Source of the DNA: an uncultured Acetatifactor sp.
GTDB lineage: Bacteria; Bacillota; Clostridia; Lachnospirales; Lachnospiraceae
DNA length: 64,000 bases
Direction of reading: 5' to 3'
Assembly: GCA_947589075.1 (NCBI GenBank)
Contig: CANQBS010000006.1
Coordinates: 1 to 64,000 of the forward strand
The notes below the pieces were generated by a model. It searched no databases. It saw only the letters and a list, made by a program, of their open reading frames with translations, and was not told the DNA's origin. Positions 1-8,820 of this stretch are shown here, one piece after another; positions within the stretch are counted from its first letter, which is position 1; each line of letters opens with the position of its first letter. Made by a program: the position numbers and the translations under genes.

Positions 1-163
<163 letters not shown>

Positions 164-191
164 TTATTACATGATTCATATCGTTATTCAA
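164..191 (-). promoter_or_regulatory. Possible promoter of tgt
   Basis: On the minus strand TTGAAT (191-186) is separated by 16 bases from TAATAA (169-164), about 50 bases before the tgt start. The match to a housekeeping sigma promoter is moderate. It lies in the 115-base gap between the upstream lipoprotein stop and tgt. Confidence 0.4.
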
Positions 192-230
192 GCTTTTTTC
201 GGATTTTTTTCCAACAGTTCAGCCAGCAGC

Positions 231-1805
231 CTATTCATATTCAGCCAGATACAAACTCAATCTGCTCTGTATGATATCCGCCACTTCCTCTGCCGTCTTC
301 TGGCCCAGGAAAAACGGATCCGTTTCCTCCTGCAGGACAATAAGCAATGTATGGTCTCCCACATCGAAACTGGGCCGATAAGCATTGTCAATGATGTGCC
401 AGATCGCCTCCTTGTCCTCCTTTGTGGTGCCCCCATAGCCTCCTTTTTCCGTCTCACCGTCATATCGGTTTGTACGGTAGGATACCCGCATGGGATCATC
501 CACATAATCCACATTTGCCTGCAAGCCCTTCTCCAGCATATCCTTCCTTGCAGGAAAGGCTCCGTTCAGCATGGTAGCGATGGTACTGTCGTCATGCCGG
601 TCGTAGATAGGCGGATCCGGCTGCTGGTAATCCTCGGAAAGCAGATACTCCAGGAAAGCCCAGGCGCCCTCTTTGTTCCCGGAAGCGGCGTTCATGCAAT
701 AAATCTCATCATAGATCATCCCATACTGCAGACTTCCGTCAGCGCTTGGAAACCCTGCGATTTCATAATCGTCTCCAAAGGCATCCGTAATATCCCGGTA
801 GCTTCGCAGTCCATAATCCAGACTGATAAGCACAGAGGTCGTCAGATATACCCTTTCACGGATCAGCTCAGCCGGCGAGGCATCTTCATCCGCATCCTCG
901 TACTTGTAGTCCCCCAGGGTTTTTAAACTCTCCAAAAGCCCTATAAATTCATCGCTGTCAAAGCTGCAGGTCAGGTCTTCCCAGTTGATAAAAGCCGACA
1001 TATACCACTGCAGATCACCGATCAGCGGATTTGCTGGATTCGTCTGGATTCCATCCGTCAGCATGCAGCCCGGATTTTTCAGTCCCAATTCAATATAATC
1101 CTTCCCGCTCCAGGCGCCTTCTTTGGTAGTCCCCTTTTCTACCAGGAGCCCACGGCAGCGGAAACTCGGGATCAGGAAATACAGCCGATCCTCCACGCTT
1201 CCCGCACGCCATACCGAATCGACCATATTCTCCCTGCTGATGATATCGCTTTTCTCAAAATAAGGAGTCAGATCCTCCAGGACGCCGTTGCTCACAAGGG
1301 CTTCCTTGCTGACACTGCCGTAGGGGCTGAAGCTGTACAAATCCATTCCCTGCTTTCTGGCGATATCCATCAGGAATCTGTTATAACTGGAATATTCCTC
1401 AACATAGACGAAATACTTGTCCTGCACCTGATTGAAGGTGCTTACCGCCTTGTACAGCTGTCTATAGCTCAATACCTCGCCGAATGTTCCCAGGGTAACT
1501 ACCTCCCTGCCTTCCGGGATGACCTGGTCAGGCATGGGAGTGCTGTCCATGGCGATTATTTCTTCTATAGAGGTGGGACCGGCTGGCCGGGAAGATTCTT
1601 CTTCGCTTTTGTCCTCACCCTCAAGGGGCTGGGCAGATATGCCCCCGTCCGCAAGAGGCTGCGTGGACTGGCTGGATTCCTTCCCTCCTCTGCTCTCCGT
1701 ATCCGTCCCTGCCTTCCCACAGCTGGCGAGGCAAAGGCAGCAGATCAGGACAAATATGACAGCCGTTTTGGAAAAGGCTGTTTCATTGGACCTGCTTCGC
1801 TTCAT
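231..1805 (-). CDS. Extracellular solute-binding lipoprotein (family 1 type), orphan
   Basis: Predicted 524-residue lipoprotein of an ABC sugar-uptake type. The start at 1805 is chosen because AGGAGGG lies six bases upstream; a longer reading from 1856 would run through that ribosome site. A basic N terminus and hydrophobic stretch end in a lipobox L26-A27-S28-C29. A low-complexity Ser/Glu-rich linker follows, then a solute-binding fold with motifs such as GAWAFLEYLLSEDYQ typical of carbohydrate-binding proteins. It ends with a helical segment (AEEVADIIQSRLSLYLAEYE) shared in form with two other lipoproteins in this window (20209-22422 and 32382-33872). No permease or ATPase gene is adjacent, so it may serve an uptake system encoded elsewhere or act as a sensor component. 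The ligand is unknown. Confidence 0.8.
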   Translation of the reverse strand: MKRSRSNETAFSKTAVIFVLICCLCLASCGKAGTDTESRGGKESSQSTQPLADGGISAQPLEGEDKSEEESSRPAGPTSIEEIIAMDSTPMPDQVIPEGREVVTLGTFGEVLSYRQLYKAVSTFNQVQDKYFVYVEEYSSYNRFLMDIARKQGMDLYSFSPYGSVSKEALVSNGVLEDLTPYFEKSDIISRENMVDSVWRAGSVEDRLYFLIPSFRCRGLLVEKGTTKEGAWSGKDYIELGLKNPGCMLTDGIQTNPANPLIGDLQWYMSAFINWEDLTCSFDSDEFIGLLESLKTLGDYKYEDADEDASPAELIRERVYLTTSVLISLDYGLRSYRDITDAFGDDYEIAGFPSADGSLQYGMIYDEIYCMNAASGNKEGAWAFLEYLLSEDYQQPDPPIYDRHDDSTIATMLNGAFPARKDMLEKGLQANVDYVDDPMRVSYRTNRYDGETEKGGYGGTTKEDKEAIWHIIDNAYRPSFDVGDHTLLIVLQEETDPFFLGQKTAEEVADIIQSRLSLYLAEYE

Positions 1806-1846
1806 CTTCTTCCCTCCTGATAATATGTTCTGCTGTATCTGAAAAA

Positions 1847-1875
1847 ATATTACCATGGGAGAATGTATTTATCAA
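1847..1875 (-). promoter_or_regulatory. Promoter of the solute-binding lipoprotein
   Basis: On the minus strand TTGATA (1875-1870), a 17-base spacer, and TAATAT (1852-1847) fit a housekeeping sigma promoter. The start codon is about 40 bases downstream. Confidence 0.5.
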
Positions 1876-2005
1876 CAGATTGGAGATTTTGTAAAAGAAT
1901 TGTAAGAATATAAGGCGGAAGCTTTTGCCGGAATACAAAACAAGTGTTTTCGCCAGAGTTCAGGACAGAAATTTTCACTAGAATATATTGTGGGAAAGGC
2001 ACGCC

Positions 2006-2034
2006 TTGAAAAGAATTCGGGGATATAGTATAAT
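2006..2034 (+). promoter_or_regulatory. Promoter of aroC
   Basis: TTGAAA (2006-2011), 17-base spacer, TATAAT (2029-2034). The -10 is perfect and the -35 differs at one position from consensus. The aroC start is about 50 bases downstream. Confidence 0.75.
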
Positions 2035-2086
2035 GTAGCCTGTCAATATAGCTTATCAGCAGACAGACAAAGGAGGTTTTCCATAT

Positions 2087-3211
2087 ATGGCTGGCAATAC
2101 TTACGGCACATTATTTTCCATCACTACCTGGGGGGAATCCCATGGCAAAGCTCTGGGCGTAGTCATTGACGGATGTCCCGCCGGACTGCCCCTTATCGAA
2201 GAGGATATCCAGCCTTTTCTGGACCGCAGGAAGCCCGGCGTAAGCCCCATCGCTACTGCCCGCAGGGAGGAGGATCTGGTAGAAATCCTCTCCGGCACTT
2301 TTGAAGGCAGGACCACCGGCACTCCCATTTCCCTGATGGTGCGCAATACCTCCCAGATCTCCCGGGATTATTCCAATATCGCAGACTGCTACCGCCCCGG
2401 TCACGCGGACTATACCTATGATGCAAAATACGGCTTCCGGGATTACCGGGGCGGCGGACGTTCCTCCGGACGGGAAACCATCGGCCGCGTGGCGGCAGGA
2501 GCCATCGCCAGCAAAATTTTATCCGGGTTGGGAATCCGGGTTCAGGCTTATACCCGTTCCATCGGACCTGTTACCATAAATTATGCGTCCTTTCACCGGG
2601 ACGCGATCCTTGCTACCCCTACCGCTATGCCGGATCTGGAGGCAAACGAAGCTGCCCTCGCCTATCTGCAGGAAGCCCGGGCTGCCAATGATTCCGTAGG
2701 AGGTTCCATGGAATGCCTTGTGGAAGGGCTGCCTGCCGGGATCGGCGATCCCGTTTTTCAGAAACTGGATGCGGAGCTTGCCAGGGCAGTCATGTCGATC
2801 GGCGCGGTAAAGGCCGTAGAGATCGGGGATGGCGCCGAAGTTTCCCAACGCAGGGGCAGCGAAAACAACGACGCTTTCCGGATACAGGACGGACAGATCG
2901 TAAAGACCACAAACCACGCGGGAGGCATCCTGGGAGGCATCAGCGACGGCGACCGGATCCTGATCCGCGCCCATGTAAAGCCGACTCCCTCCATTTATCA
3001 GACACAGCAGACCGTAAACCGGGAAAAATCGGAAATAGACCTGCAGATCAAAGGACGGCACGATCCCGTCATCGTTCCCAGGGCCGTGGTGGTCATGGAA
3101 TCCATGGTGGCAGTCACCCTGTTGGATGCCCTGATGCGGAACATGTCTGCCAGGCTGGATTCCCTAACGGCTTTCTACTCCCCAGGATACAAAGATAAAT
3201 TTCAGCCATGA
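2087..3211 (+). CDS. aroC: Chorismate synthase
   Basis: Predicted 374 residues, the normal family length. It converts 5-enolpyruvylshikimate-3-phosphate to chorismate using reduced FMN, the last common step of aromatic amino acid synthesis. Family signatures are plain: the N-terminal GESHGKALGVVIDGCPAGLP, then GHADYTYDAKYG, RDYRGGGRSSGRET, GGSMECLVEGLP and the C-terminal HVKPTPSIYQTQQTV. The ribosome site AAAGGAGG lies about ten bases before the ATG. The gene stands alone with its own promoter and is not next to other aro genes. It is convergent with the lactonase-type gene at 3417. Confidence 0.97.
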   Translation: MAGNTYGTLFSITTWGESHGKALGVVIDGCPAGLPLIEEDIQPFLDRRKPGVSPIATARREEDLVEILSGTFEGRTTGTPISLMVRNTSQISRDYSNIADCYRPGHADYTYDAKYGFRDYRGGGRSSGRETIGRVAAGAIASKILSGLGIRVQAYTRSIGPVTINYASFHRDAILATPTAMPDLEANEAALAYLQEARAANDSVGGSMECLVEGLPAGIGDPVFQKLDAELARAVMSIGAVKAVEIGDGAEVSQRRGSENNDAFRIQDGQIVKTTNHAGGILGGISDGDRILIRAHVKPTPSIYQTQQTVNREKSEIDLQIKGRHDPVIVPRAVVVMESMVAVTLLDALMRNMSARLDSLTAFYSPGYKDKFQP

Positions 3212-3249
3212 TCCAATTCCAATGAAAACCACGAAATTTATGGATTGCA

Positions 3250-3289
3250 AAAGCCGCGCTACCCCATAAAAGGGAGCCAGCGCGGCTTT
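3250..3289 (+). terminator. Hairpin after aroC
   Basis: The 11-base arm AAAGCCGCGCT (3250-3260) pairs perfectly with AGCGCGGCTTT (3279-3289). It lies 38 bases past the aroC stop, between convergent genes. The T tract is short, so its strength is uncertain. It may act in both directions. Confidence 0.6.
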
Positions 3290-3313
3290 CCTATATTCCG
3301 TTTCGATATTTCA

Positions 3314-3419
3314 TTTCAGCCCAATCCTGTTCAGCCGGATCCTGTTCAGCTCAATCCTTTTCGGCCCGATCCTGCCAGAACCGGTCTCACTTCAGCCCGA
3401 TCCTTCCAACCCGATCCTA
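3314..3419. repeat. 15-bp degenerate tandem array ending at a stop codon
   Basis: About seven units of 15 bases of the form CAGCCCGATCCTGTT run from 3314 to 3419, with one diverged 16-base unit in the middle. The last unit contains the stop codon (TAG on the minus strand, 3419-3417) of the lactonase-type gene, so the array starts exactly at that gene's end and spreads into the space behind it. No function is evident. Confidence 0.8.
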
Positions 3420-4481
3420 CCCCAGCCTGTGGAATACGATACAGTTGGGGGCGTTCACCTTCAGCTCGGGTCCGTTCATCATAATGGTGCCGTTCTCCAG
3501 GTCCATCTTGAAAAAGGTCATGCTGTTGGACTCATGGTTTAAAGACACCAGGAAACGGTTGTCCGGGAAGAATTCCGCATCCTTGGGATAGGTTCCGCTG
3601 ATGGGAAGGCAGAAATTCATCTCAAGGGTTCCGTCCTCCTGATTCACATTGTAGACAATTACAGACTCATCCCCGGCATTGGAACTGAGCAGATAATGAT
3701 AATCCTCCGAGAAGCTTAAGGCGCTGGCGGCACAGTTCTTGCTCTGCTCCTTATCCAGTGTGGAAATGGTCTGGATCTTCTCAAAATAAGGGTCTCCATC
3801 CCGCTCTTCATAGCTGTATACATCAATAAAGCATTTCCACTCATGCAGGATATAAATAAAGCGTCCATCCTTGGAAATCTTAATGTGTCTGGGAGCGGAT
3901 TCCAGCTCGCTTCTGATCACATCCGCCAGCTTCATCCTGCCCCTGCGCAGATCCAGGCTGTAGACGTTCACATGATCCATTCCCTGGTCCGCCACCAGCA
4001 GATACTTGTTATCATGGGTCATGCGGGCGCAGTTGATATGGGGCCGGAAATTCCGGTCTGCCACGCTTCCCAGGCCTTTATGGTAGATCTCGTCGGTGAT
4101 CTCTCCGATGGCGCCGTTTTCCTTCAGCCTGAGCACCGTCAGCTTTCCGTCATGATATCCCGCCACAAACAGGTACTTATCCGTATAGTCCGTGGAAATA
4201 TAGCAGCCTCTCATCCCATTGATAGACGCGATATTGATCAGCCCCAGGCTTCCATCCTCCTTGATGGAATAAGCCTCCACGCCGAAATCCGTAATGGAAT
4301 AGAGATATTTACGGTTATGGGAAACCGCGATGTAGGAAGAATTGGTGATCTCTACCTTATCCTTTTCGATAAATCTTCCCTTCTCGGTATCCACATCATA
4401 TACCCGGATCCCGTGATTGTCTCCCATTGTATAAGTAGATACATATGCCACATATTTGCCTGTCGTTGTTCCGCCTTCCAT
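3417..4481 (-). CDS. Lactonase-family seven-bladed beta-propeller protein (6-phosphogluconolactonase-like)
   Basis: Predicted 354 residues with no signal peptide, so probably cytoplasmic. The sequence has repeated propeller-blade patterns (YVAYVSTYTMGDNHGIRVY near the start, then SHNRKYLYSITDFGVEAYSI, DYTDKYLFVAGYHDGKLTVL, MTHDNKYLLVADQGMDHVNVY, SKDGRFIYILHEW). This is the layout of the lactonase/Pgl propeller family, whose best-known member hydrolyses 6-phosphogluconolactone. GAGGAGG lies ten bases before the ATG. No pentose-phosphate gene is adjacent, so the exact substrate is unproved; other members act on different sugar lactones. Confidence 0.78.
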   Translation of the reverse strand: MEGGTTTGKYVAYVSTYTMGDNHGIRVYDVDTEKGRFIEKDKVEITNSSYIAVSHNRKYLYSITDFGVEAYSIKEDGSLGLINIASINGMRGCYISTDYTDKYLFVAGYHDGKLTVLRLKENGAIGEITDEIYHKGLGSVADRNFRPHINCARMTHDNKYLLVADQGMDHVNVYSLDLRRGRMKLADVIRSELESAPRHIKISKDGRFIYILHEWKCFIDVYSYEERDGDPYFEKIQTISTLDKEQSKNCAASALSFSEDYHYLLSSNAGDESVIVYNVNQEDGTLEMNFCLPISGTYPKDAEFFPDNRFLVSLNHESNSMTFFKMDLENGTIMMNGPELKVNAPNCIVFHRLG

Positions 4482-4544
4482 GTATCCTGCCTCCTCGTCT
4501 GCACTGTACCGGCAATCGATATGTCTTCATTCCATCTGTTCCAT

Positions 4545-4624
4545 ATTTCATCGATTCCGTATTTCATCGATTCCATATTTCATCGCTTCCGTATTTCATC
4601 GATTCCGTATTTCATCGATTCCAT
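4545..4624. repeat. 16-bp tandem repeat, five copies
   Basis: Five directly adjacent copies of ATTTCATCGATTCCRT (4545-4560, 4561-4576, 4577-4592, 4593-4608, 4609-4624), with the single internal change GATT to GCTT in copy three. The array lies between the ThiT-like gene and the start of the lactonase-type gene, 64 bases before that start. There are no spacers, so it is not a CRISPR array. Confidence 0.92.
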
Positions 4625-4692
4625 AAAAGATCTGTCCGGTACGCTAGAATCAGTCTACCACAAAACCACATGGAATGAAATACCTTTTTCGA

Positions 4693-4730
4693 GGAAAATT
4701 CATGCAGGAACGATTTTCCATCAAATCAGC
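4693..4730. repeat. Partial copy of a dispersed palindromic repeat
   Basis: The stretch from 4693 (GGAAAATTCATGC...) to 4730 (...CCATCAAATCAGC) closely matches 51056-51093 inside the palindromic element at 51002-51110. The arms GAAAATTC and GATTTTC can still form an imperfect hairpin. It lies just past the stop codon of the ThiT-like gene. Confidence 0.65.
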
Positions 4731-4753
4731 CAGCCGCTCGATCTGCCGCTCCA

Positions 4754-5434
4754 TCAAAAGGTATCCAGATCCTCCACATAATCGTGGGTAGCCACAAATT
4801 TTAAATACTCCAAAGCCTCCCTCACCTGGGGGATCAGAAGGACGATCACCGTGATCAGCACCTCCGCCCCCACATATCCGGCGCAGTAAACAATGGACTC
4901 GTCCCAGATATTTTCCCAAATAGATTCCCAGGGTTTATAATAATACTGGAGACAGTTCCATACGCTTTCAATATAACGAAGTGTCACTGCAAGCAGATAA
5001 CAACGCAGCAGGGTGCTTTCCCCTCTGACAAATTGCGCCTCCTCTGTCAGGCAGGCGTCCTTGGACACTCCCTCCCCGGAACCGGAATCCTTTTCTTTTT
5101 TCCATTTCCAGCTGCCCTGCCAGTTTCTAAAGAAGCCTCCGACACCTAACAGCCCGTATCCGAAAATATAATCCGTAAGCTCCGCCACATTCAGGGTGAG
5201 ATGATAATCCAGGAAATACTTTAACACTCCGAACAGAAGGGCGCCCAGGGTGCCGGCCCAGCCGCCGTAAAAATATCCGATCAGGACGATGGCAAGCATA
5301 CTTAAGAAGGTGACCTCGCCGCCCTCGGCCAGGGTGATGGGCTGCAGGTAGGACAGGAAAAGACTTACCGCCAGCAGAAGGACAAACCAGAGCCATCTGC
5401 GGTTCCAGAATAACGTTTTATTTTTAGTGATCAT
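4754..5434 (-). CDS. ThiT-like integral membrane protein (ECF transporter S component)
   Basis: Predicted 226-residue membrane protein with about six hydrophobic segments. The N-terminal third (a hydrophobic helix, then EGGEVTFLSMLAIVLIGYFY, GGWAGTLGALLFGVLKYFLD) and a later LRYIESVWN...ESIVYCAGYVGAEVLITVIV follow the layout of the thiamin-binding S component ThiT, which works with the shared EcfA/EcfA'/EcfT module. That module is not in the window, as is usual for group II ECF transporters. A charged loop around residues 110-135 is longer than usual. The start overlaps the end of the upstream gene by 11 bases, so the two are probably translated from one message. Thiamin as substrate is inferred from the family. 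Confidence 0.65.
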   Translation of the reverse strand: MITKNKTLFWNRRWLWFVLLLAVSLFLSYLQPITLAEGGEVTFLSMLAIVLIGYFYGGWAGTLGALLFGVLKYFLDYHLTLNVAELTDYIFGYGLLGVGGFFRNWQGSWKWKKEKDSGSGEGVSKDACLTEEAQFVRGESTLLRCYLLAVTLRYIESVWNCLQYYYKPWESIWENIWDESIVYCAGYVGAEVLITVIVLLIPQVREALEYLKFVATHDYVEDLDTF

Positions 5435-7457
5435 CGCTCATCATCTCCACTCTCAAATCCTTCAGCTGCTTCAGCTTACGTCTCCGCAGATAACTGTTCC
5501 TTTTATTCAGGACATACAGCACCAAAAGAAGCAGGCCCCCGCCTCCCAGCACCATCACATCAAAGGTACTGCCCGCGGATTCTATGGGAATTCCCATACG
5601 CCCATACAGACCGCTCAGCAGACCCACAAGGTATTCTTTTACCTGCAGTACGGCCAGAATAGTTGCAGCCACATTGATCACGGTTCCGTTCCGGCGCTCC
5701 ACCTGAGCGCTTTTGATCTCCACCATATGTTCCAGGAATTCCTGCTGCTCCTGATAATTGCTCCGCAGCTCGTCGTTCCTGAAAGCGTCCCGGATCTGAT
5801 CCGCTTCCCTTCTCGTGCCGTAATATTTGAAATTATTGCTCTGCCAGAATTTCACCGTCTTGGCGTAATCCAGATAAAGCTGATCGATATATTCATAGGA
5901 GACATCCCCTTCGTGGGACAGAGCGTTGGAGACCTTGATCGTCATCTTATTCAGGGCGGTGTTCTGGAAAATGACCAGTTCCGCGATGAAAATATAAGTT
6001 GCAGTCAATTCCTCCCGTTCTTTTAACCCCCGTTTATTGAAATCATAGAGGATAAAAGCGACCACCTCATCCGTCATATAGGTCTCATAATAGTCATAAA
6101 TGGCCCGGTTATGTTTTGCCTCCTCCCTCAGCTGGGGAAACTGGATATGGAATTCCTGATGCATGCTGTTGGCGGCTTCCGCAGACAAAATATTTAAAAA
6201 TTCCCTTTTCTCCTCCGGTTTTTTAGACATACAGAGGATACACTTCCCTCTGCCGCAGGGCAGCAGACCATATTCCTTTCTCAGGAATTCATTCAGATCC
6301 AGGTATTGGTAAAAACCTTTTTCATCCACATCCTCTTTTTCCCGGATCTTCAGATAGGACTGACACAGCTGGTCCTCCAGCTGGGAGGCGGAATACCGGC
6401 TGTCCGGAATGAAAAGCATCACAACATACATGTGGGTGGAGCGGTGGGCCAGCAGAGAAATATATACTGTCTCCTCCCCCACGATATGAGGCCGCTCCCC
6501 TTCCTCCAGGGAATAGGATTCATCCAGGGTATGCATGAGAAGCTTCTCTCCGATATAAACCCGCTCCAGCTCATTCACCATATCGCTTTCAAATTCATAC
6601 ATCAGGCAGTCATCCAGGGCGTCCATAAGCCACTTCGCCTTTTTCGGAACCTTGCAGGGGACCTCCGGATCCTCTTCTTCAAAGAGCTTATCGATCCTGG
6701 TATTTCGGATATTATCCGCATAAGGCAGGAACATATACACATCGTCCTGGTAGGTTTTAAAATACAGCTCGTTTTTCAAAAGCTTTTCCAGGTAAATGCC
6801 CTCACAGAGATAAACGATATTTCCGTTCTCAATTTCCCTGTATTCCCCAAACATATGGTTCCGTAAGAACTTCTTCCCGTCCTCCGAAACCGCAGTGGCG
6901 GAAATGGCATCTATGGGAAAGCCGTCCTTCTCCAGCTTGTTCAGATACTCAATAAAACCCCTGGAAAGCTCACGGACTGTTCCATATTTCTTTTTGCGGT
7001 ACTTTTTTCTAATGGCTATGGAAATGATAAAGAGCCGATTCAGTTCTTCCACAGGGATTTCTTCCCCGTCATCCTCATCGTCTTCGTCGGTTTCTTCTTC
7101 CTTTTCCTCTTCTGTCTCCTTCTCCGCTTCCGTCTCCTCTGATTTTTTCTCCCTCTTGTGGTACTCCGCAAGCTCTTCCGGAAGGATGTCGTCATCCCTG
7201 ATCTTCATGCCGGTTTCCACGATCTCATCCCACAGAGCCGGTTTTACCGGGAAAAAATTGATATAGCCCGCCACCTCGTCGCCGTCCATCACGCATACAA
7301 AGGTGCTATGATTCTGCTGGTATCTTGCCTGCATTTTTTCAAGCTCACCCACATACTGATCCTCATAGCATTCCCGGTCCACATCCATGATCTTCGGCAG
7401 CATCGAGGCAAAACCCTCTTCATCTCCGGTTATCACATGAAATTTCTTTTCTTCCAC
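5424..7457 (-). CDS. GNAT-type acetyltransferase domain fused to a long membrane-anchored C-terminal region
   Basis: Predicted 677 residues. The first 220 or so resemble a GNAT acetyltransferase: an N-terminal strand-helix region, FVCVMDGDEVAGYINFFPV, and an acetyl-CoA-binding region IISIAIRKKYRKKKYG...LSRGFIEYL followed by ATAVSEDGKKFLRNHMF. The GNAT fold is interrupted at about residues 105-135 by a strongly acidic linker rich in Glu and Asp. Residues 220-600 match no family I recognise. Two hydrophobic segments near the C terminus (about residues 600-625 and 635-655) end in a basic tail, suggesting an inner-membrane anchor with the enzyme in the cytoplasm. It overlaps the ThiT-like gene by 11 bases. 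The acceptor substrate is unknown. Confidence 0.7.
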   Translation of the reverse strand: MEEKKFHVITGDEEGFASMLPKIMDVDRECYEDQYVGELEKMQARYQQNHSTFVCVMDGDEVAGYINFFPVKPALWDEIVETGMKIRDDDILPEELAEYHKREKKSEETEAEKETEEEKEEETDEDDEDDGEEIPVEELNRLFIISIAIRKKYRKKKYGTVRELSRGFIEYLNKLEKDGFPIDAISATAVSEDGKKFLRNHMFGEYREIENGNIVYLCEGIYLEKLLKNELYFKTYQDDVYMFLPYADNIRNTRIDKLFEEEDPEVPCKVPKKAKWLMDALDDCLMYEFESDMVNELERVYIGEKLLMHTLDESYSLEEGERPHIVGEETVYISLLAHRSTHMYVVMLFIPDSRYSASQLEDQLCQSYLKIREKEDVDEKGFYQYLDLNEFLRKEYGLLPCGRGKCILCMSKKPEEKREFLNILSAEAANSMHQEFHIQFPQLREEAKHNRAIYDYYETYMTDEVVAFILYDFNKRGLKEREELTATYIFIAELVIFQNTALNKMTIKVSNALSHEGDVSYEYIDQLYLDYAKTVKFWQSNNFKYYGTRREADQIRDAFRNDELRSNYQEQQEFLEHMVEIKSAQVERRNGTVINVAATILAVLQVKEYLVGLLSGLYGRMGIPIESAGSTFDVMVLGGGGLLLLVLYVLNKRNSYLRRRKLKQLKDLRVEMMSDDH

Positions 7458-7481
7458 TTTATTCTCCCACCTCGTCGCATT

Positions 7482-7606
7482 ATCTTACTCATGACCTTAT
7501 GGCCATTCGTCTGCTTATCCTGCTCCTGACCCTGCGGTCATTTGCGTCAGCTTATCCTGCTCTTGACCTTACGGCCATTTATCAGCTTATCTGCTCCTGA
7601 CCCTAC
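7482..7606. repeat. Tandem array of about 36-bp units starting at the potD stop
   Basis: On the minus strand, starting in the potD stop codon, four units of 34-37 bases begin GGTCAGGAGCAG or GGTCAAGAGCAG and continue GATAAGC...AATGGCC. They fill most of the 145-base gap between potD and the acetyltransferase gene. The units differ from one another at several positions. No coding or structural role is evident. Confidence 0.8.
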
Positions 7607-8673
7607 TCCGCTCCCAGTTCCTTCCACAGCCGGTTCATCAGCTCAGTGGTTTCCTCATTGGTCACCGTATAAACCTCGCAGTTATCCATAGCATCGTCCG
7701 CGGGAACAAGGGCTTCGTCCGCCCTGTCCTCGTCGCTCAGCTCTGCGATCACAGCCTCATTGGGTGTGGAATAATATATAAACTCAAAATTCATCATCGC
7801 CACGTCCTCCTTGCAGAGGAAATCCAGGAATTTCTGGGCAGCATCCATATTATCACAGTGTTTCGTCACGCCCCAGCAGTCCAGCCAGACATTGGACCCT
7901 TCCTTGGGAATGACATATTTTAGGTTTCTGCCGTTTTCCAGGCCGTACTGGCGGCCCAGATAGGCTTCCCCGGAATAGATCACCGCCATTGTCGCGTTGC
8001 CTGCCACCAGTTCATCCCTGGCCTCGTCCACCAGATAAGCCTGCACATCCGGTTTTTGCCTGATGAGCAGATTCTGGGCCTCCAGGATTTCTTCCTCGTT
8101 CTCCGTATTCAGGGAATAACCCAGATACTTTAAAGCCACCATGTAAGCGTCGCGCATGCTTTTCTGCATGATGATCTCATCCTTATATTCCCCGTTGAAC
8201 AGCACATCCCAGCTGTCCACGGGAGCCTTCACCTTATCCTCATCATACAGGATGCCCACCGTGCCCCAGAAATAAGGAACCACATACTGATTCTCCGGGT
8301 CAAAGCTTCTCGCGAATTCCCAGTAACGGTCTCCGATGTTGTCCGCATATTCCATGCTTCCGATGTCTATGGGCTGAAGCTCGCCCTCCGCCATCAGTCT
8401 CTGCAGCATATACTCGGAGGTGCACAACAGATCGTACTCGATGGCTCCGTGCTTATATTTGGTATACATCTCCTCAGGAGTCAGGGCTTCCTCATACAAA
8501 ACCTCGATCCCTGTTTCCTCCGTGAACATATCCAGCACTTCCATATCCATGTATTCCCCATAATTGAATACGGTGAGCGTGCCGTTCTCTCCTTTTTTCC
8601 CGCAGCCCCCAAGCCCCAGGCACAGCACGAAAAGGGCGGCAAAAACTGATAAAAAAGCGATTCTTTTCTTCAT
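7603..8673 (-). CDS. potD: Spermidine/putrescine-binding lipoprotein
   Basis: Predicted 356-residue substrate-binding lipoprotein of the polyamine ABC importer. The signal peptide ends in a lipobox LGGC with Cys24. The mature protein begins TLTVFNYGEYMDMEVLDMFT and continues GIEVLYEEALTPEEMYTKY, the standard PotD opening. Further family segments are YFWGTVGILYDEDKV and YSGEAYLGRQYG. It is the last gene of an operon encoding regulator, ATPase and both permeases (12141 down to 7603). It is separated from potC by 142 bases that hold a tandem repeat. The choice between spermidine and putrescine cannot be made by eye. Confidence 0.93.
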   Translation of the reverse strand: MKKRIAFLSVFAALFVLCLGLGGCGKKGENGTLTVFNYGEYMDMEVLDMFTEETGIEVLYEEALTPEEMYTKYKHGAIEYDLLCTSEYMLQRLMAEGELQPIDIGSMEYADNIGDRYWEFARSFDPENQYVVPYFWGTVGILYDEDKVKAPVDSWDVLFNGEYKDEIIMQKSMRDAYMVALKYLGYSLNTENEEEILEAQNLLIRQKPDVQAYLVDEARDELVAGNATMAVIYSGEAYLGRQYGLENGRNLKYVIPKEGSNVWLDCWGVTKHCDNMDAAQKFLDFLCKEDVAMMNFEFIYYSTPNEAVIAELSDEDRADEALVPADDAMDNCEVYTVTNEETTELMNRLWKELGAE

Positions 8674-8721
8674 TTCTCCAAATCTCCTATCTCTATTCTC
8701 ATTTATTCCTCACGAATCATT

Positions 8722-8820
8722 ATTCTGTCAGTATCCCTGCCAGCAGCCTCTATTCTATCAATGGCCTCTGTCAGTATCCCTGTGCCCGCAGCCTCCATTC
8801 TGTCAATGGCCTCTGTCAGT
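8722..8820. repeat. Tandem repeat of about 45 bp starting at the potC stop
   Basis: On the minus strand two units of 43-45 bases (ACTGACAGAGGCCATTGAYA...GAGGCTGC...GGGAT) plus a partial third unit start in the last codons of potC, including its TGA at 8818-8816, and run to about 8722. They occupy most of the potC-potD spacer. The unit contains stop codons in the potC frame, so the copies are non-coding. Confidence 0.8.

Noticed and set aside
4545-4624. Possible CRISPR array
   Set aside because: The 16-bp units are directly adjacent with no spacers, and no cas genes are in the window.
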